Assembly: GCA_012516125.1 (NCBI GenBank)
Contig: JAAYXB010000094.1
Coordinates: forward strand, 1-64,000
Source of the DNA: Bacillota bacterium
GTDB taxonomy: Bacteria; Bacillota; SHA-98; UBA4971
Direction of reading: 5' to 3'
DNA: 64,000 nucleotides
The notes under the pieces were generated by a model. It had not been told where the DNA came from and searched no databases. It saw only the letters and a list, made by a program, of their open reading frames with translations. Positions 8,726-17,661 of this stretch are shown piece by piece. Position 1 is the first letter of the stretch; each line of letters starts with the position of its first letter. A program made the position numbers and the translations under genes.

Positions 8726-9622
8726 ATGCCGGAAATCGCATACGTGGATGGGGAGTTCATGGAGCTTTCGGAGGCGCGCGTGTCCGTTGAAGACCGCGGG
8801 TTTCAGTTTGGTGATGGCGTATACGAGGTCGTGAGGTGTTACCGCGGCACGCCGTTCGCGCTCGAGGAGCACCTTGGCAGGCTGGAAAGAAGCGCGGCCG
8901 GCATCGAACTGCCGCTGCCTGAGGATGCGCGCCGGCTCGGGGAGCTTGCGGTCGAGGCCCTCCATAGAAGCGGAATCTCTGAATCGGTCCTCTACATGCA
9001 GGTCACCCGTGGATGGGCCCCTCGTAACCACGCGTTCCCGGAGACGGTGAAGCCCACCCTTGTCATCACGGTCCGGCCCGCAAAGCCGGCCCCGCCCGAC
9101 CGCACGGTGCTTGGGGTTCCGGTTATCACCGTCCCGGACGAGCGGTGGCTGCGGTGCGACATCAAGTCCACGGACCTTCTGCCCAATGTCATCGCGAAAG
9201 AGAAGGCAAGGCGGGCCGGTGCGCTGGAAGCCATTATGATAAGGGACGGGGCCTATGTTACGGAAGGGGCCAGCACGAACGTGTTCGCCGTGAAGGACGG
9301 CACGATACATACAGCTCCCGAGGGGCCGCGAATCCTTTCAGGCATAACGAGGTCCATTGTGTTGCGGCTTGCGCGAGAGAAAGGCATGTCGATAGTGGAG
9401 GATTTCTTTACGCCTGGGTTCCTGGCTGGAGCTGACGAGGTGTTTATAACCAGCACCACGCTGGAGGTCGTGCCGTGCGTGAAGGTGGATGGCCGGCCGG
9501 TGGGAGATGGGAAGCCGGGCCCGGTGGCGCGGGCGCTTGCATCCGCCTACTCCGCGGAGGTTGCGAGGCGCATAGGTCAACCACCCCAGGCTGAAGTCCG
9601 AGGCTTGATGCCTCACGGTTGA
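8726..9622 (+). CDS. Class IV aminotransferase, D-amino-acid transaminase type
   Basis: 298 aa from ATG 8726; a longer frame from GTG 8645 lacks a ribosome site and a family-like N terminus. The PLP fold-type IV motifs follow D-alanine transaminase closely: VEDRGFQFGDGVYEVV near residues 18-33, the PLP lysine K147 in DIKSTDLLPN, and VTEGASTNVF. FITSTTLEV matches the D-AAT cofactor-binding loop. It would interconvert D-alanine, D-glutamate and 2-oxoacids for peptidoglycan or catabolism. Branched-chain aminotransferase or aminodeoxychorismate lyase activity cannot be fully excluded. Confidence 0.87.
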   Translation: MPEIAYVDGEFMELSEARVSVEDRGFQFGDGVYEVVRCYRGTPFALEEHLGRLERSAAGIELPLPEDARRLGELAVEALHRSGISESVLYMQVTRGWAPRNHAFPETVKPTLVITVRPAKPAPPDRTVLGVPVITVPDERWLRCDIKSTDLLPNVIAKEKARRAGALEAIMIRDGAYVTEGASTNVFAVKDGTIHTAPEGPRILSGITRSIVLRLAREKGMSIVEDFFTPGFLAGADEVFITSTTLEVVPCVKVDGRPVGDGKPGPVARALASAYSAEVARRIGQPPQAEVRGLMPHG

Positions 9623-9813
9623 CCAGCCTCAGGACCTGACCCGCAGGTAGCGGGGTGAGACTCCGGCCCCGCTCGGCTTGCCCGACCAGGCGTCAGGATG
9701 CCTGAAAGCGGTGCCTCGGGTGCCACGAAGCTGCGAGACCGGCACGGGCGGCCCGCGTGGATGATGGTTCGACCTGGCCGACGGCGAGGTCCTCCCGACG
9801 GGCGGAGCTAAGC

Positions 9814-10092
9814 CTACAGCTCCCGGTAGAGCACCCACCTGCGCCTGCCGCCGCCGCGGTCCAGGTAGAATTCGAAGACCCTCCCGTCATCCGTCCGGAC
9901 GCGGTAGTAATTGCGGTGGCGGCGCAGGCGCCAGTTAGCATGCTTCGGGCTCACGGTGCCGATGCCATGGTCCTGCCACGCGGCCTCGACAGAGGCTATC
10001 CGGTGCTCTTGTCCGCGCCATACGAAGGCCGCCGGCGGGCCCGGGCGCGAATGGAATATGACATCTATCGGCTCAGAGTAGAAGCGGGGCAT
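9814..10092 (-). CDS. DUF6504-type small protein
   Basis: 92 aa. Start MPRFYSEPIDVIF, then FVWRGQEHRI and NYYRVRTDDGRVFEFYLDR match the small DUF6504 family, of unknown function and often found near DNA repair genes in actinobacteria. It is rich in aromatic and basic residues. The ribosome site AAGGAGGG lies ahead of ATG 10092. It follows the DUF6485 gene on the same strand by 51 nt, a likely two-gene unit. The 190-nt spacer to the aminotransferase holds a weak AGCGGGG/CCCCGCT hairpin (9649-9673). Confidence 0.75.
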   Translation of the reverse strand: MPRFYSEPIDVIFHSRPGPPAAFVWRGQEHRIASVEAAWQDHGIGTVSPKHANWRLRRHRNYYRVRTDDGRVFEFYLDRGGGRRRWVLYREL

Positions 10093-10143
10093 GCCTCGAC
10101 CCTCCTTGCCGCGTGGGCTGTCGCCTCTTACGTAGGACAGGCG

Positions 10144-10338
10144 CTAGCGTGAGTGACACGCGATGAACCGCCTTGAGCTTCTATCGTACGTCCGCTCGAC
10201 GGAAGGCGGGAAAAGGCATCCTGGCAACTCCCCGCTAGCTCTGTGGAACGCTATGCACTCACAGCACTTCCCCTTGCGGTGGCAGGGCTCGTAAGTGCAC
10301 GTGCAGGTCTCGATGTTCTTCTTGATGTTACACTCCAT
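10144..10338 (-). CDS. Cysteine-rich DUF6485 protein
   Basis: 64 aa from ATG 10338, which has AAAGGAG upstream; a longer reading frame lacks one. The sequence holds seven cysteines in MECNIKKNIETCTCTYEPC and GKCCECIAFH, followed by ELPGCLFP and VERTYDRSSRRF. This is the conserved pattern of the DUF6485 family, presumably metal-binding, function unknown. It is first in a minus-strand pair with the DUF6504 gene. The 261-nt divergent gap to the HAD gene holds no promoter I can support. Confidence 0.8.
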   Translation of the reverse strand: MECNIKKNIETCTCTYEPCHRKGKCCECIAFHRASGELPGCLFPPSVERTYDRSSRRFIACHSR

Positions 10339-10599
10339 GGCAGGTGCTCCTTTCGCCGCGCCAGGCCGCTGCCTGCAGGCCGTCTGCCGCGGGGCATGCT
10401 GCCAGGGCTGCTCCTGACGCGGACACGAATGGATGGACATGTGTTCTGTTATTGCTTCGACGGAGGCTCCTTGCGATCCTTCCGCGGTGCCAGGAGACGC
10501 AGGGAACGAAGGTGCCCTGGCGACCGGCTGGAAGGAGTGATGGCTATCCGGGCCGGTGTACCCGACTGGCAGTTTTGCGGAATCGTGTGAGGTGATAAC

Positions 10600-11316
10600 G
10601 TGATCCGGGCGATACTCTTCGATCTCGACGGCACTTTAGTTCACTACGACTTCGACACATTCGTCAGGGAGTACCTGGTAGCCCTCGGTGCGAAACTGGC
10701 GAACATGGTCGAGCCGGGGCGCCTTGTGAGGCAGGTCATGAAGTCTACCGATGCCATGGTGCGAAACCTGGACCCGCGCAAAACCAACCGGGAGGTGTTC
10801 GCTGAGGATTTCTTTCCTGCCATAGGGATACCCGAGGACGTGCTCATGCCGGTGTTCGACGATTTCTACCGGAGCGATTTCCCACAGATTAAGGATCGAC
10901 TGGGCATACGTGCACATCCTGCCGCCCGGCGGATGATCGAGCGCCTCATCTCCAGGGGTCTTGAGGTGGTCATAGCCACGAACCCCGTATTCCCCCTCAT
11001 CGCCATCGAAGAACGGATGAGGTGGGGAGGTCTGGAGGGGATTCCGTATCGGCTTGTGACGTCGTACGAGACCATGCACTTCTGCAAGCCCAACCGCGAG
11101 TACTATGAGGAAGTCCTTTCGCTCATCGGCCGCAAGCCGGAAGAGTGCTTCATGGTAGGCAACGACGTCGAAGAGGATCTCGTCGCCGGCACGCTCGGAA
11201 TGAAGACGTATCTCGTGGAGGACTTCCTCCTCGACCGTGGCAGGGCGAAGAACCATCCGGACTTCCGGGGGACTTTCGAAGAACTCGTGGACTTCATGGA
11301 ACGCGGCCCGTTCTAA
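10600..11316 (+). CDS. HAD-superfamily hydrolase
   Basis: 238 aa. Catalytic DLDGT with nucleophile D8 and D10 sits at the N terminus. Motif II lies in VIATNP, motif III in FCKPNREYY, and motif IV in MVGNDVEEDLVA. The alpha-helical cap between residues 15 and 100 indicates a phosphoglycolate phosphatase-like (C1 cap) subfamily; the substrate is unknown. Start GTG 10600 follows GAGGTGATAAC. The TAA stop (11314-11316) is part of the left terminus of an intergenic repeat. Confidence 0.88.
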   Translation: MIRAILFDLDGTLVHYDFDTFVREYLVALGAKLANMVEPGRLVRQVMKSTDAMVRNLDPRKTNREVFAEDFFPAIGIPEDVLMPVFDDFYRSDFPQIKDRLGIRAHPAARRMIERLISRGLEVVIATNPVFPLIAIEERMRWGGLEGIPYRLVTSYETMHFCKPNREYYEEVLSLIGRKPEECFMVGNDVEEDLVAGTLGMKTYLVEDFLLDRGRAKNHPDFRGTFEELVDFMERGPF

Positions 11317-11480
11317 GTGTGTGTTCCAACATCGGTGCCGCCTTTCCAGCGGCTCGCGCTGTCGCACTCCTGGGACGGCGCCCCAAGCGGGGCACCTCGA
11401 CGAATATCCTCTTGCCGCAAGATCCTGTCGAACCTTCCCGTGTGCCAGAAGGAATCGCGGGGCCACATTGCGAATGTATA
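11313..11480 (-). repeat. Divergent full-length repeat copy, inverted
   Basis: Begins CTAAGTGTGTG, overlapping the stop of the HAD gene. Family landmarks in inverted order are TTTCCAGCGG, GTCGCACTCCTGGGACGGC, GCCCCAAGCGGGGC, then GAATATCCTCTTGCC with a decayed partner arm GCAAGATCCTGTCGA. The right edge is not well defined. Bases 11481-11564 show nothing else. Confidence 0.6.
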
Positions 11481-11564
11481 AGCAAACAATGTGGCAAGAG
11501 CGCTCCGGAACCCTCGTCGCGACGAGGTATGAGGTACTAATAAAGAGAGAGGAGGTGGGGAAGG

Positions 11565-11678
11565 ATGTGCGAGTCCTGCGGGTGCGGCGCCCCCAAGAAG
11601 CCGGCGGCGCCCAAGCAAGAGGCTGAGAAGGACACCAAGAAGAAAGGCACTCGGTCCTGCGGTACGAAGAAGAAGTAG
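11565..11678 (+). CDS. 37-aa Cys/Lys-rich small protein
   Basis: The peptide opens MCESCGCGAPKKPAAP and ends GTRSCGTKKK. Four cysteines, of which three cluster as CxxCxC, and about eleven lysines suggest a metal- or nucleic-acid-binding micro-protein. It has a strong ribosome site (GAGAGGAGGTGGGG) and a stop 12 nt before the next gene. It lies just ahead of the PspC gene and probably shares its transcript. No family was recognised. Confidence 0.6.
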   Translation: MCESCGCGAPKKPAAPKQEAEKDTKKKGTRSCGTKKK

Positions 11679-11690
11679 CCGCTGTGAGGA

Positions 11691-12206
11691 GTGAATCCGG
11701 TGGCGAAACGGCTCTATCGTTCGAAACGTGAGTGCATAATCGGGGGCGTTGCCGGGGGGATCGCCGAGTACTTCGACATCGACCCCACGATCGTGCGAAT
11801 ACTGTGGGTGCTTCTTGCGCTCGCTGACGGCATCGGCGTGCTCGCGTACATCATTGCGTGGATAATCATCCCGGCAAACCCGTATGCGGAGTCGAGCGAG
11901 AGGTTCGAGAAAACCGAAGGTATCCGGCAGGAAGTCATAGACAGGGCGAAAGAGGTAGAGGCGAGACTGAAGGGAGAGGCGCCGGCTGCCGGTCCACCGC
12001 CGAGCGAGGGGACTCCGGCCTGGAATGGCCGCGTACGTCGAGACGACAGCGGTGCCAAGATCATAGGTATCGCCCTTGTGTGTGTGGGGGCGCTTTTCCT
12101 CGCCCGGAATTTCTGGCCCTGGCTGAATCTCGGCGCGCTGTGGCCCGTCGCCCTCGTCATCGCTGGCATCGTTTTGCTGGTAAGCGGCCTCGGCGGGCAG
12201 AAGTGA
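11691..12206 (+). CDS. PspC-domain membrane protein
   Basis: 171 aa. The N-terminal PspC domain reads LYRSKRECIIGGVAGGIAEYF, with a membrane helix at about residues 35-62 ending IIAWIIIPANPY. A charged linker follows. C-terminal hydrophobic segments (IIGIALVCVGALFLARNFWPWL and LVIAGIVLLVSGL regions) resemble the LiaF/DUF5668-type tail often joined to PspC in Firmicutes. A role in envelope stress sensing is a family-based guess. Start GTG 11691; GTG 11700 is an alternative. Confidence 0.85.
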   Translation: MNPVAKRLYRSKRECIIGGVAGGIAEYFDIDPTIVRILWVLLALADGIGVLAYIIAWIIIPANPYAESSERFEKTEGIRQEVIDRAKEVEARLKGEAPAAGPPPSEGTPAWNGRVRRDDSGAKIIGIALVCVGALFLARNFWPWLNLGALWPVALVIAGIVLLVSGLGGQK

Positions 12207-12261
12207 GCCTGCACCTTGCGCCGCCTGGTGGCGAACATGCAATTGCGGAGGCGGTTTCAGT

Positions 12262-14304
12262 ATGTCGGCGCTCAACCTGAGGCCTGACGAGTCCGGCGTG
12301 GAACGGGACCTGGACGCGCACTGGTTCGGGCCCACGCGACCGGAACCCCCGGGCGCTCGTGACCTTATCGCAGCTTCCTGGGAGCGCTGCCGCGCCCTCG
12401 GAGTCGACCCGGAAGGCGGCATAAGCACCGTCGTGCTGTCGCCCGAGGAGCTTGCGGAACGAAGGGCTGCAAGCTCGCGGCTCCTGAAGGTGGCCGAGCC
12501 GCTGATGTCCAGCCTGTATGAGATCGTCGCAGGGTCGGGCTACGTGATAGTGCTTGTGGATGCCGACGGGTATGTGCTTTCCGTCACCGGCGACCCAGGC
12601 GTGCTGGAGTCGGCGCGGAGCGTGAACTTCGTGCCCGGCGTGAGGTGGACGGAGAAGCTGGTCGGCACCACTGCCATCGGGATCGCGCTTGCCAGCGGAC
12701 GCCCTGCGCAGGTGGCCGGGGCAGAGCATTTCTGCCGAGCTCACAGGGCGTGGACCTGCTCTGCAGCGCCCATACGGGATCCGGCGGGTAGCGTCGTAGG
12801 CGCGCTCAACGTCTCAGGGCTGGGCGCGAAGCCGCACCGGCACACGCTCGGAATGGTGGTTGCCACGGCGAGAGCCATCGAAAACCAGCTCGGGGTGGAG
12901 AAGGCCCTTGCTGACCTCGCGCTTGCCTCCAAGTATCAGGCCGCGATAGTTGAGCACATCTCCGACGGGCTTCTCACCGTTGATGCTGAGGGGTACGTGA
13001 CTTACATGAACTCGGCGGGCGGCAGGATACTCGGGGTTGACCACAAGGCTGTCGTGGGCCAGCACGTGAGCGACATCGTGGACTTTCGTCCCATAGTGCT
13101 GAACGTGATCAAGACGGGTGAAGGCTATATCGATCGTGAGTTCGTGGTGAACAGCAAGCGCGGTGCCCTCCACTTCATAAAGTCCGCGGTTCCCATTCGC
13201 GATGAGCGCGGAGAGCTAACCGGGGTCGTGGACGTGTTCAGGGAGATCCGCAGGGTGCGTCGGCTCGTCCATTACATGGTCGGGGCCTTCGCAAACTTCA
13301 CGTTCGACGACATCATCGGGGATGCACCTACCATGCGTGAGGCCAGGCGGCTTGCGGAGATGGCCGCGAAGACCTCCTCGAACGTGCTCATCCAGGGGGA
13401 AAGCGGCACTGGCAAGGAAATGTTCGCCCAGGCCATCCACAATGCGAGCGCGGTGAAAGACGGCCCGTTTGTGGCCATCAACTGTGCGGCCATACCCCGC
13501 GAGCTTGTCGAGAGCGAGCTTTTCGGCTACGAGAAAGGGGCTTTCACCGGGGCGAGAGCGTCCGGGCATCCGGGCAAGTTCGAGCTTGCCTCAGGCGGGA
13601 CGCTTCTCCTGGACGAGATAGGCGAGATGTCCCTCGACGTGCAGGCCAAGCTCCTGCGCGTGCTTCAGGAGCGGCGCATCACCCGGGTGGGCGGGGATGT
13701 CGTGCTGCCGGTTGACGCCCGGGTCATAGCGGCGAGCAACAGGGATCTCGCCCGAGACGTGGCCGACGGCAACTTCAGGCAGGACCTGTACTATCGTCTC
13801 AACGTGTTCACCATCACCGTCCCCCCGCTCAGGGAGAGGAAGAGCGACATTCCCATCCTTGTCCGGCACTTCCTCAAGAAGGTCGGGCGGAAACTGGGCA
13901 AGGAGTCGGTGGAGGTAACCCCACAGGTCATGGATGTGTTCATCGGGCATGATTGGCCCGGGAACGTGCGCGAGCTCGAGAACGTCGTTGAGAGGGCCCT
14001 TGCGCTCGTCCCGGGCGATACCGTTGATGTCGAGCATCTCCCCGGTTACCTGAGACAGCAACATAGCGCACGTCAGGCTGTCCAGCCTCAGGCGGTTCCA
14101 AGCGCGGCTGCGGAGGTGTGGTCGCTGGCTGAGGCCGAACGGCGCGCCATCGCGGCGGCGCTCGGCGCCTGCGGCGGGAACGTGTCTCGTGCGGCGAAGG
14201 TCCTTGGCATCAGCAGGAATACCCTTTACTGCAAGATGCGGAAGTTCGGCATCGCGGGCGGCGCGACAGGGGTGAACGGACTCGAGACGGCGGTGGTGTC
14301 CTGA
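12262..14304 (+). CDS. acoR: Sigma-54-dependent transcriptional activator, AcoR-like
   Basis: 680 aa. Domains in order: an N-terminal AcoR/GAF-type sensor (about 25-215), a PAS domain (about 225-325, [18 protein letters not shown]), an AAA+ domain (about 345-575), and a Fis-type helix-turn-helix (about 630-665, [19 protein letters not shown]). Walker A GESGTGKE is at 379-386 and the sigma-54 contact loop GAFTGA at 426-431, both intact. It lies directly upstream of a -24/-12 promoter and E1 dehydrogenase genes, as AcoR does for acetoin operons. Its TGA stop lies inside the first GTCCTGA half-site. The exact inducer, acetoin or an oxoacid, is inferred only. Confidence 0.9.
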   Translation: MSALNLRPDESGVERDLDAHWFGPTRPEPPGARDLIAASWERCRALGVDPEGGISTVVLSPEELAERRAASSRLLKVAEPLMSSLYEIVAGSGYVIVLVDADGYVLSVTGDPGVLESARSVNFVPGVRWTEKLVGTTAIGIALASGRPAQVAGAEHFCRAHRAWTCSAAPIRDPAGSVVGALNVSGLGAKPHRHTLGMVVATARAIENQLGVEKALADLALASKYQAAIVEHISDGLLTVDAEGYVTYMNSAGGRILGVDHKAVVGQHVSDIVDFRPIVLNVIKTGEGYIDREFVVNSKRGALHFIKSAVPIRDERGELTGVVDVFREIRRVRRLVHYMVGAFANFTFDDIIGDAPTMREARRLAEMAAKTSSNVLIQGESGTGKEMFAQAIHNASAVKDGPFVAINCAAIPRELVESELFGYEKGAFTGARASGHPGKFELASGGTLLLDEIGEMSLDVQAKLLRVLQERRITRVGGDVVLPVDARVIAASNRDLARDVADGNFRQDLYYRLNVFTITVPPLRERKSDIPILVRHFLKKVGRKLGKESVEVTPQVMDVFIGHDWPGNVRELENVVERALALVPGDTVDVEHLPGYLRQQHSARQAVQPQAVPSAAAEVWSLAEAERRAIAAALGACGGNVSRAAKVLGISRNTLYCKMRKFGIAGGATGVNGLETAVVS

Positions 14305-14379
14305 TTGCGGACACTGTGCAAAATCAGGACAGGTGCAGAGCCGGCGATCTCGTACAGAAGATGGCGCGCACTGTCCTGA
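14298..14379. promoter_or_regulatory. Candidate upstream activator sites (three GTCCTGA half-sites)
   Basis: GTCCTGATT at 14298-14306 and its exact inverse AATCAGGAC at 14322-14330 form a 9-15-9 palindrome. A third half-site lies in CTGTCCTGA at 14371-14379. The set is 106-187 nt upstream of the -24 element, the usual distance for sigma-54 enhancers. It sits immediately behind the gene for the probable activator. Binding is inference. Confidence 0.6.
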
Positions 14380-14484
14380 ATGTGAACAGAGCATGAAGGG
14401 GCGAGGTTCCACCTCGCTTCTTCTGTTATGGGGACATCCGAGATGCGGAGCGGTGTTTCCACCATCTTTCGGCGCGAGAGCGGC

Positions 14485-14500
14485 TGGCAAAGATCTTGCA
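14485..14500 (+). promoter_or_regulatory. Sigma-54 (-24/-12) promoter of the dehydrogenase operon
   Basis: TGGCAAAGATCTTGCA has the invariant GG and GC dinucleotides with the obligatory 10-nt separation. It differs from consensus TGGCAC-N5-TTGCA at one position. The predicted transcript starts near 14511, which rules out the upstream in-frame codon 14428 and supports ATG 14551 for E1 alpha. Confidence 0.82.
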
Positions 14501-14550
14501 CTGACTCTTGCATGAGCCGGCACGATCCCGCAAGTCCGGCGAGAGGAGAG

Positions 14551-15558
14551 ATGACGACAGGAGGGAGCGAGTTGCCAGACCGCAACACACTTGTCCATAT
14601 CTATACCACGATGGTGAGGATCAGGACGTTCGAGGAAAAGGTGGAGGAGCTTTTCCTCGCCGGAAAGATTCCGGGGTTCGTCCACCTGTACATCGGCGAG
14701 GAGGCGGTCGCTTCGGGCGTGTGTGCTTCGCTTGAACACTCTGATTACATTGTGAGCACGCACAGGGGCCACGGGCACTGCATCGCGAAGGGAGCAAGCC
14801 CGCGCCGGATGATGGCCGAGATACTGGGAAAGAGCAGCGGGTATTGCAAAGGCAAAGGCGGGAGCATGCACATCGCCGACTTCTCTGTAGGCATGCTCGG
14901 CGCAAACGGGGTGGTGGGAGGGGGGTTCAACATCGCCGTCGGTGCGGCGCTTTCCGCGAAGATGAGGCGCTCTGGCCAGGTGGCGGTGTGCTTCTTCGGC
15001 GATGGGGCCTCGAACCGTGGCACGTTCCACGAGGCCCTCAACATGGCGAGCGTGTTCGACCTTCCGTGCGTCTTCGTCTGCGAGCACAACCAGTACGCGT
15101 CGACGACTCCCGCAACATACTCCGTGTCCGTGAGGGACGTGGCCGACCGTGCCGTGGGCTACGGCATCCCCGGCGTGACCGTTGACGGGAACGACGTCCT
15201 CGCGGTGTACGAGGCTGCCCGCGAGGCGATAGATCGGGCTCGGCGGGGAGGCGGGCCTACCCTTCTGGAGGCGAAAACCTACCGTATCAAGGGACACTTC
15301 GTCGGAGACCCCGAAAAGTACCGCGATCGCTCTGAGGTCGAGAGGTGGAAAGCGAAATGTCCGATCCTGCGCTTCGAGGAACGGCTGCTGGCCGAAGGGG
15401 TTCTCGCTGACGCTGAGATGGAGGCGATCAAAGCCGCGGCGCGCCGGGAGATTCTTGAGGCAGTAAGCTTCGCAGAGGAAAGCCCATACCCCGACCCTGA
15501 CGACGCCTTTTCGGACCTGTACGTGTCAGACGCACAAGGGGAGGGATGCGGGAGATGA
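14551..15558 (+). CDS. acoA: Acetoin/2-oxoacid dehydrogenase E1 component, alpha subunit
   Basis: 335 aa, thiamine-diphosphate-dependent. The TPP/Mg motif runs from GDGASNRG (about residue 150) to EHNQYA (about 176). Typical E1 alpha segments are FLAGKIPGFVHLYIGEEA, HRGHGHCIAKG and KGKGGSMHIAD. The start ATG 14551 follows GAGAGGAGAG and lies downstream of the predicted sigma-54 start site. It decarboxylates a 2-oxoacid or cleaves acetoin with E1 beta and passes the acyl group to E2. AcoR and the sigma-54 promoter favour acetoin; pyruvate cannot be excluded. Confidence 0.9.
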   Translation: MTTGGSELPDRNTLVHIYTTMVRIRTFEEKVEELFLAGKIPGFVHLYIGEEAVASGVCASLEHSDYIVSTHRGHGHCIAKGASPRRMMAEILGKSSGYCKGKGGSMHIADFSVGMLGANGVVGGGFNIAVGAALSAKMRRSGQVAVCFFGDGASNRGTFHEALNMASVFDLPCVFVCEHNQYASTTPATYSVSVRDVADRAVGYGIPGVTVDGNDVLAVYEAAREAIDRARRGGGPTLLEAKTYRIKGHFVGDPEKYRDRSEVERWKAKCPILRFEERLLAEGVLADAEMEAIKAAARREILEAVSFAEESPYPDPDDAFSDLYVSDAQGEGCGR

Positions 15559-16526
15559 GGGAGATAACGTTCTCCCAGGCGACGCTCGAGGCCATGGCCG
15601 AGGAGATGAGGCGCGACCCGACCGTGTTCGTCCTCGGCGAGGACATAGCCCGGCAGGGAGGCATATTCGGCCAGTTCAAGGGGCTTCCCGATGAGTTCGG
15701 ATATGAGAGGGTGCTGGACACGCCGATATCCGAGACTGCGATAGTGGGCGCGGCCGTTGGGGCTGCGCTCACCGGGATGAGGCCCGTAGCGGACATGCAT
15801 TTTGCAGATTTTGTCACATGCGCGATGGATGAGATCGCGAACCAGGCGGCGAAGATCCAGTATATGTTCGGTGGACAGGCCCGGTTGCCCCTCGTGGTGA
15901 GGGCGCCAGACGGCGTCATCAAGTCCGCTGCCGCCCAGCACTCGCAGAGCCTGGAGGCGTGGTTCGTGCATGTGCCGGGTCTCAAAATCGTGATCCCGTC
16001 CACGCCGTACGATGCAAAAGGGCTTCTGAAGGCTGCGATAAGGGACGACAACCCGGTGCTTTATTTTGAACACAAGGCCCTGTTCGCCATGAAAGGCCCC
16101 GTGCCCGAGGAAGAATACCTCGTCCCCATAGGCAAAGCCGACGTCAAGAGACCAGGGAGGGACGTGACGTGCGTCACGTACTCGATCATGGTCCACAGGG
16201 CGCTGGAGGCCGCTGAGGATCTCGCCAGGGACGGGATCGAGGTCGAGGTGGTCGACCTGCGTACTCTCGTCCCGATGGACATCGATACGGTCCTTCAGTC
16301 GGTGAGGAAAACGAAGAAGGTGGTGGTGGCCCACGAGGCCTGCCGTCGCGGTGGGGCCGGAGCGGAGATTGCTGCAACGATCGCAGAAGAAGCGTTCGAC
16401 TACCTTGATGCGCCGGTTGTTCGGGTCGGAACCCTTGACGTCCCGATCCCGTTCAGCCCACCCCTGGAGGCGCGTGTAGTGCCTCGGAAGAAAGAGATAG
16501 TGGAAGCGGTGCGGAAGATCGTCTAG
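15555..16526 (+). CDS. acoB: Acetoin/2-oxoacid dehydrogenase E1 component, beta subunit
   Basis: 323 aa. ATG 15555 overlaps the alpha stop as ATGA and has AAGGGGAGGG at correct spacing; ATG 15546 would abut that site. Conserved E1 beta features are VFVLGEDIARQGG, RVLDTPISETAIVGAAVGAA, GMRPVADMHFADF and the C-terminal EACRRGGAGAEIAA. It forms the alpha2-beta2 heterotetramer with the upstream product. It is the last dehydrogenase gene before a TRAP transporter interrupts the usual E1-E2 order. Confidence 0.93.
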   Translation: MREITFSQATLEAMAEEMRRDPTVFVLGEDIARQGGIFGQFKGLPDEFGYERVLDTPISETAIVGAAVGAALTGMRPVADMHFADFVTCAMDEIANQAAKIQYMFGGQARLPLVVRAPDGVIKSAAAQHSQSLEAWFVHVPGLKIVIPSTPYDAKGLLKAAIRDDNPVLYFEHKALFAMKGPVPEEEYLVPIGKADVKRPGRDVTCVTYSIMVHRALEAAEDLARDGIEVEVVDLRTLVPMDIDTVLQSVRKTKKVVVAHEACRRGGAGAEIAATIAEEAFDYLDAPVVRVGTLDVPIPFSPPLEARVVPRKKEIVEAVRKIV

Positions 16527-16590
16527 CATTGAAAATGGCGGACACGGCTGAAATCACCTACCGGGGATCGCTTCGAAAACCGTCTGAGAC

Positions 16591-16629
16591 GAGGAGGTGA
16601 TGCGCCCGGGAATACCGGGTGCGCGTCGA
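16591..16629 (+). promoter_or_regulatory. Structured ribosome-binding region of dctP
   Basis: A strong Shine-Dalgarno GAGGAGGTGA ends at 16600, 28 nt before ATG 16629, which is too far unfolded. Between them, 16602-16609 and 16615-16622 form an eight-pair hairpin (GCGCCCGG with CCGGGTGC, one G-U). Folding it leaves seven spacer bases, an optimal distance. The hairpin is seen directly; its use in initiation is inferred. Confidence 0.5.
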
Positions 16630-17642
16630 TGAGAAGAGCTATGGTTCTTGCAGCGGTGATGCTGACCCTGTTCGCGCTCATCACATCGGGGGCGAGCGGA
16701 GCCGCGAAGCTGAAAGCCGAGTACAAGCTTACGACCAATGTGGCCAACGAGACCGCGTGGGGCAGGGGAGCGGTGAAGTTCGCAGACCTTGCAAAGGAGT
16801 ATACCGGCGGAAAGGTCAACATCAAGGTGTACCCCAACGCGGTTCTGGTGGGCGGCGATCAGATGCGGCAGGCGGAGATGGTGCAGAGCGGCGCCATCGA
16901 TTTCATGCTCAACTCGACCATCAACATCTCGCCGATGATCGGCGAGTTCAATGTGTTCGCTCTCCCGTTCCTCTTTCCGAGCTACGAGGCGGTGGACGCG
17001 GCGGTGAACTCGCCCGCCGGCGAGAAGCTCTTCAAGGTCCTCGAGAAATACAACATGGTCGGCCTGGGGTGGGGTGAGAACGGTTTCCGCGAACTCACCA
17101 ATAACGTGCGGCCCATCACCTCGCCGGATGACATGAGGGGCCTCAAGATCAGGGTGACTGTCCCGATATACGTCGACATCATGCGCGCGCTCGGTGCGAA
17201 CCCCGTCGCCATGAACTGGGGCGAGGTATTCACCTCGTTGCAGCAGCGGGTTATCGACGGTCAGGAGAACCCCGTGGTCGGGATCATAATCCCCACAAAG
17301 GTCTACGAGGTGCAGAAATATCTCACGAACTGGCACTACTCATATGACGCGCTCGTGCTCGCCGTGAACAAGGATGTGTGGCAGAGCTTCCCTGCGGACA
17401 TCCAGGAGCAGCTTCGACGGGCGGCGGCCGACGCTATGAAGTGGCAGGTCGGTATAAGCAGGCAGGGCCTCAAGGAAGGCAACGACTTCCTGAGGTCGAA
17501 GGGCATGGTCGTGACTGACCTCACCCCCGAGCAGCTTGCCGCCTTCCGCGAGAAGACGAAGCCCGTTTATGACAAGTGGGCAGAGAAGGTTGGCCTTGAC
17601 ATCGTGAAAGCGTTCGAGGAAGCAGTCGCGAGCGTGAAGTGA
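16629..17642 (+). CDS. dctP: TRAP transporter solute-binding protein (DctP family)
   Basis: 337 aa. The signal peptide covers about residues 1-25 (MVLAAVMLTLFALITSGASG core) without a lipobox cysteine. Family hallmarks include YPNAVLVGGDQMRQAEMVQSGAIDF, DMRGLKIRV near residue 171 with the substrate carboxylate-binding arginine, and WGEVFTSLQQRVIDGQENP. It captures an organic acid and delivers it to the DctQM membrane pair. Being in the sigma-54 dehydrogenase unit suggests an oxoacid, hydroxyacid or related ligand. A strong hairpin follows the gene. Confidence 0.93.
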   Translation: MRRAMVLAAVMLTLFALITSGASGAAKLKAEYKLTTNVANETAWGRGAVKFADLAKEYTGGKVNIKVYPNAVLVGGDQMRQAEMVQSGAIDFMLNSTINISPMIGEFNVFALPFLFPSYEAVDAAVNSPAGEKLFKVLEKYNMVGLGWGENGFRELTNNVRPITSPDDMRGLKIRVTVPIYVDIMRALGANPVAMNWGEVFTSLQQRVIDGQENPVVGIIIPTKVYEVQKYLTNWHYSYDALVLAVNKDVWQSFPADIQEQLRRAAADAMKWQVGISRQGLKEGNDFLRSKGMVVTDLTPEQLAAFREKTKPVYDKWAEKVGLDIVKAFEEAVASVK

Positions 17643-17661
17643 CGCGCACCCCATGCGCCGT

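Noticed and set aside
14428-14550. Upstream start for E1 alpha at 14428
   Set aside because: It precedes the sigma-54 promoter; the transcript would begin near 14511.
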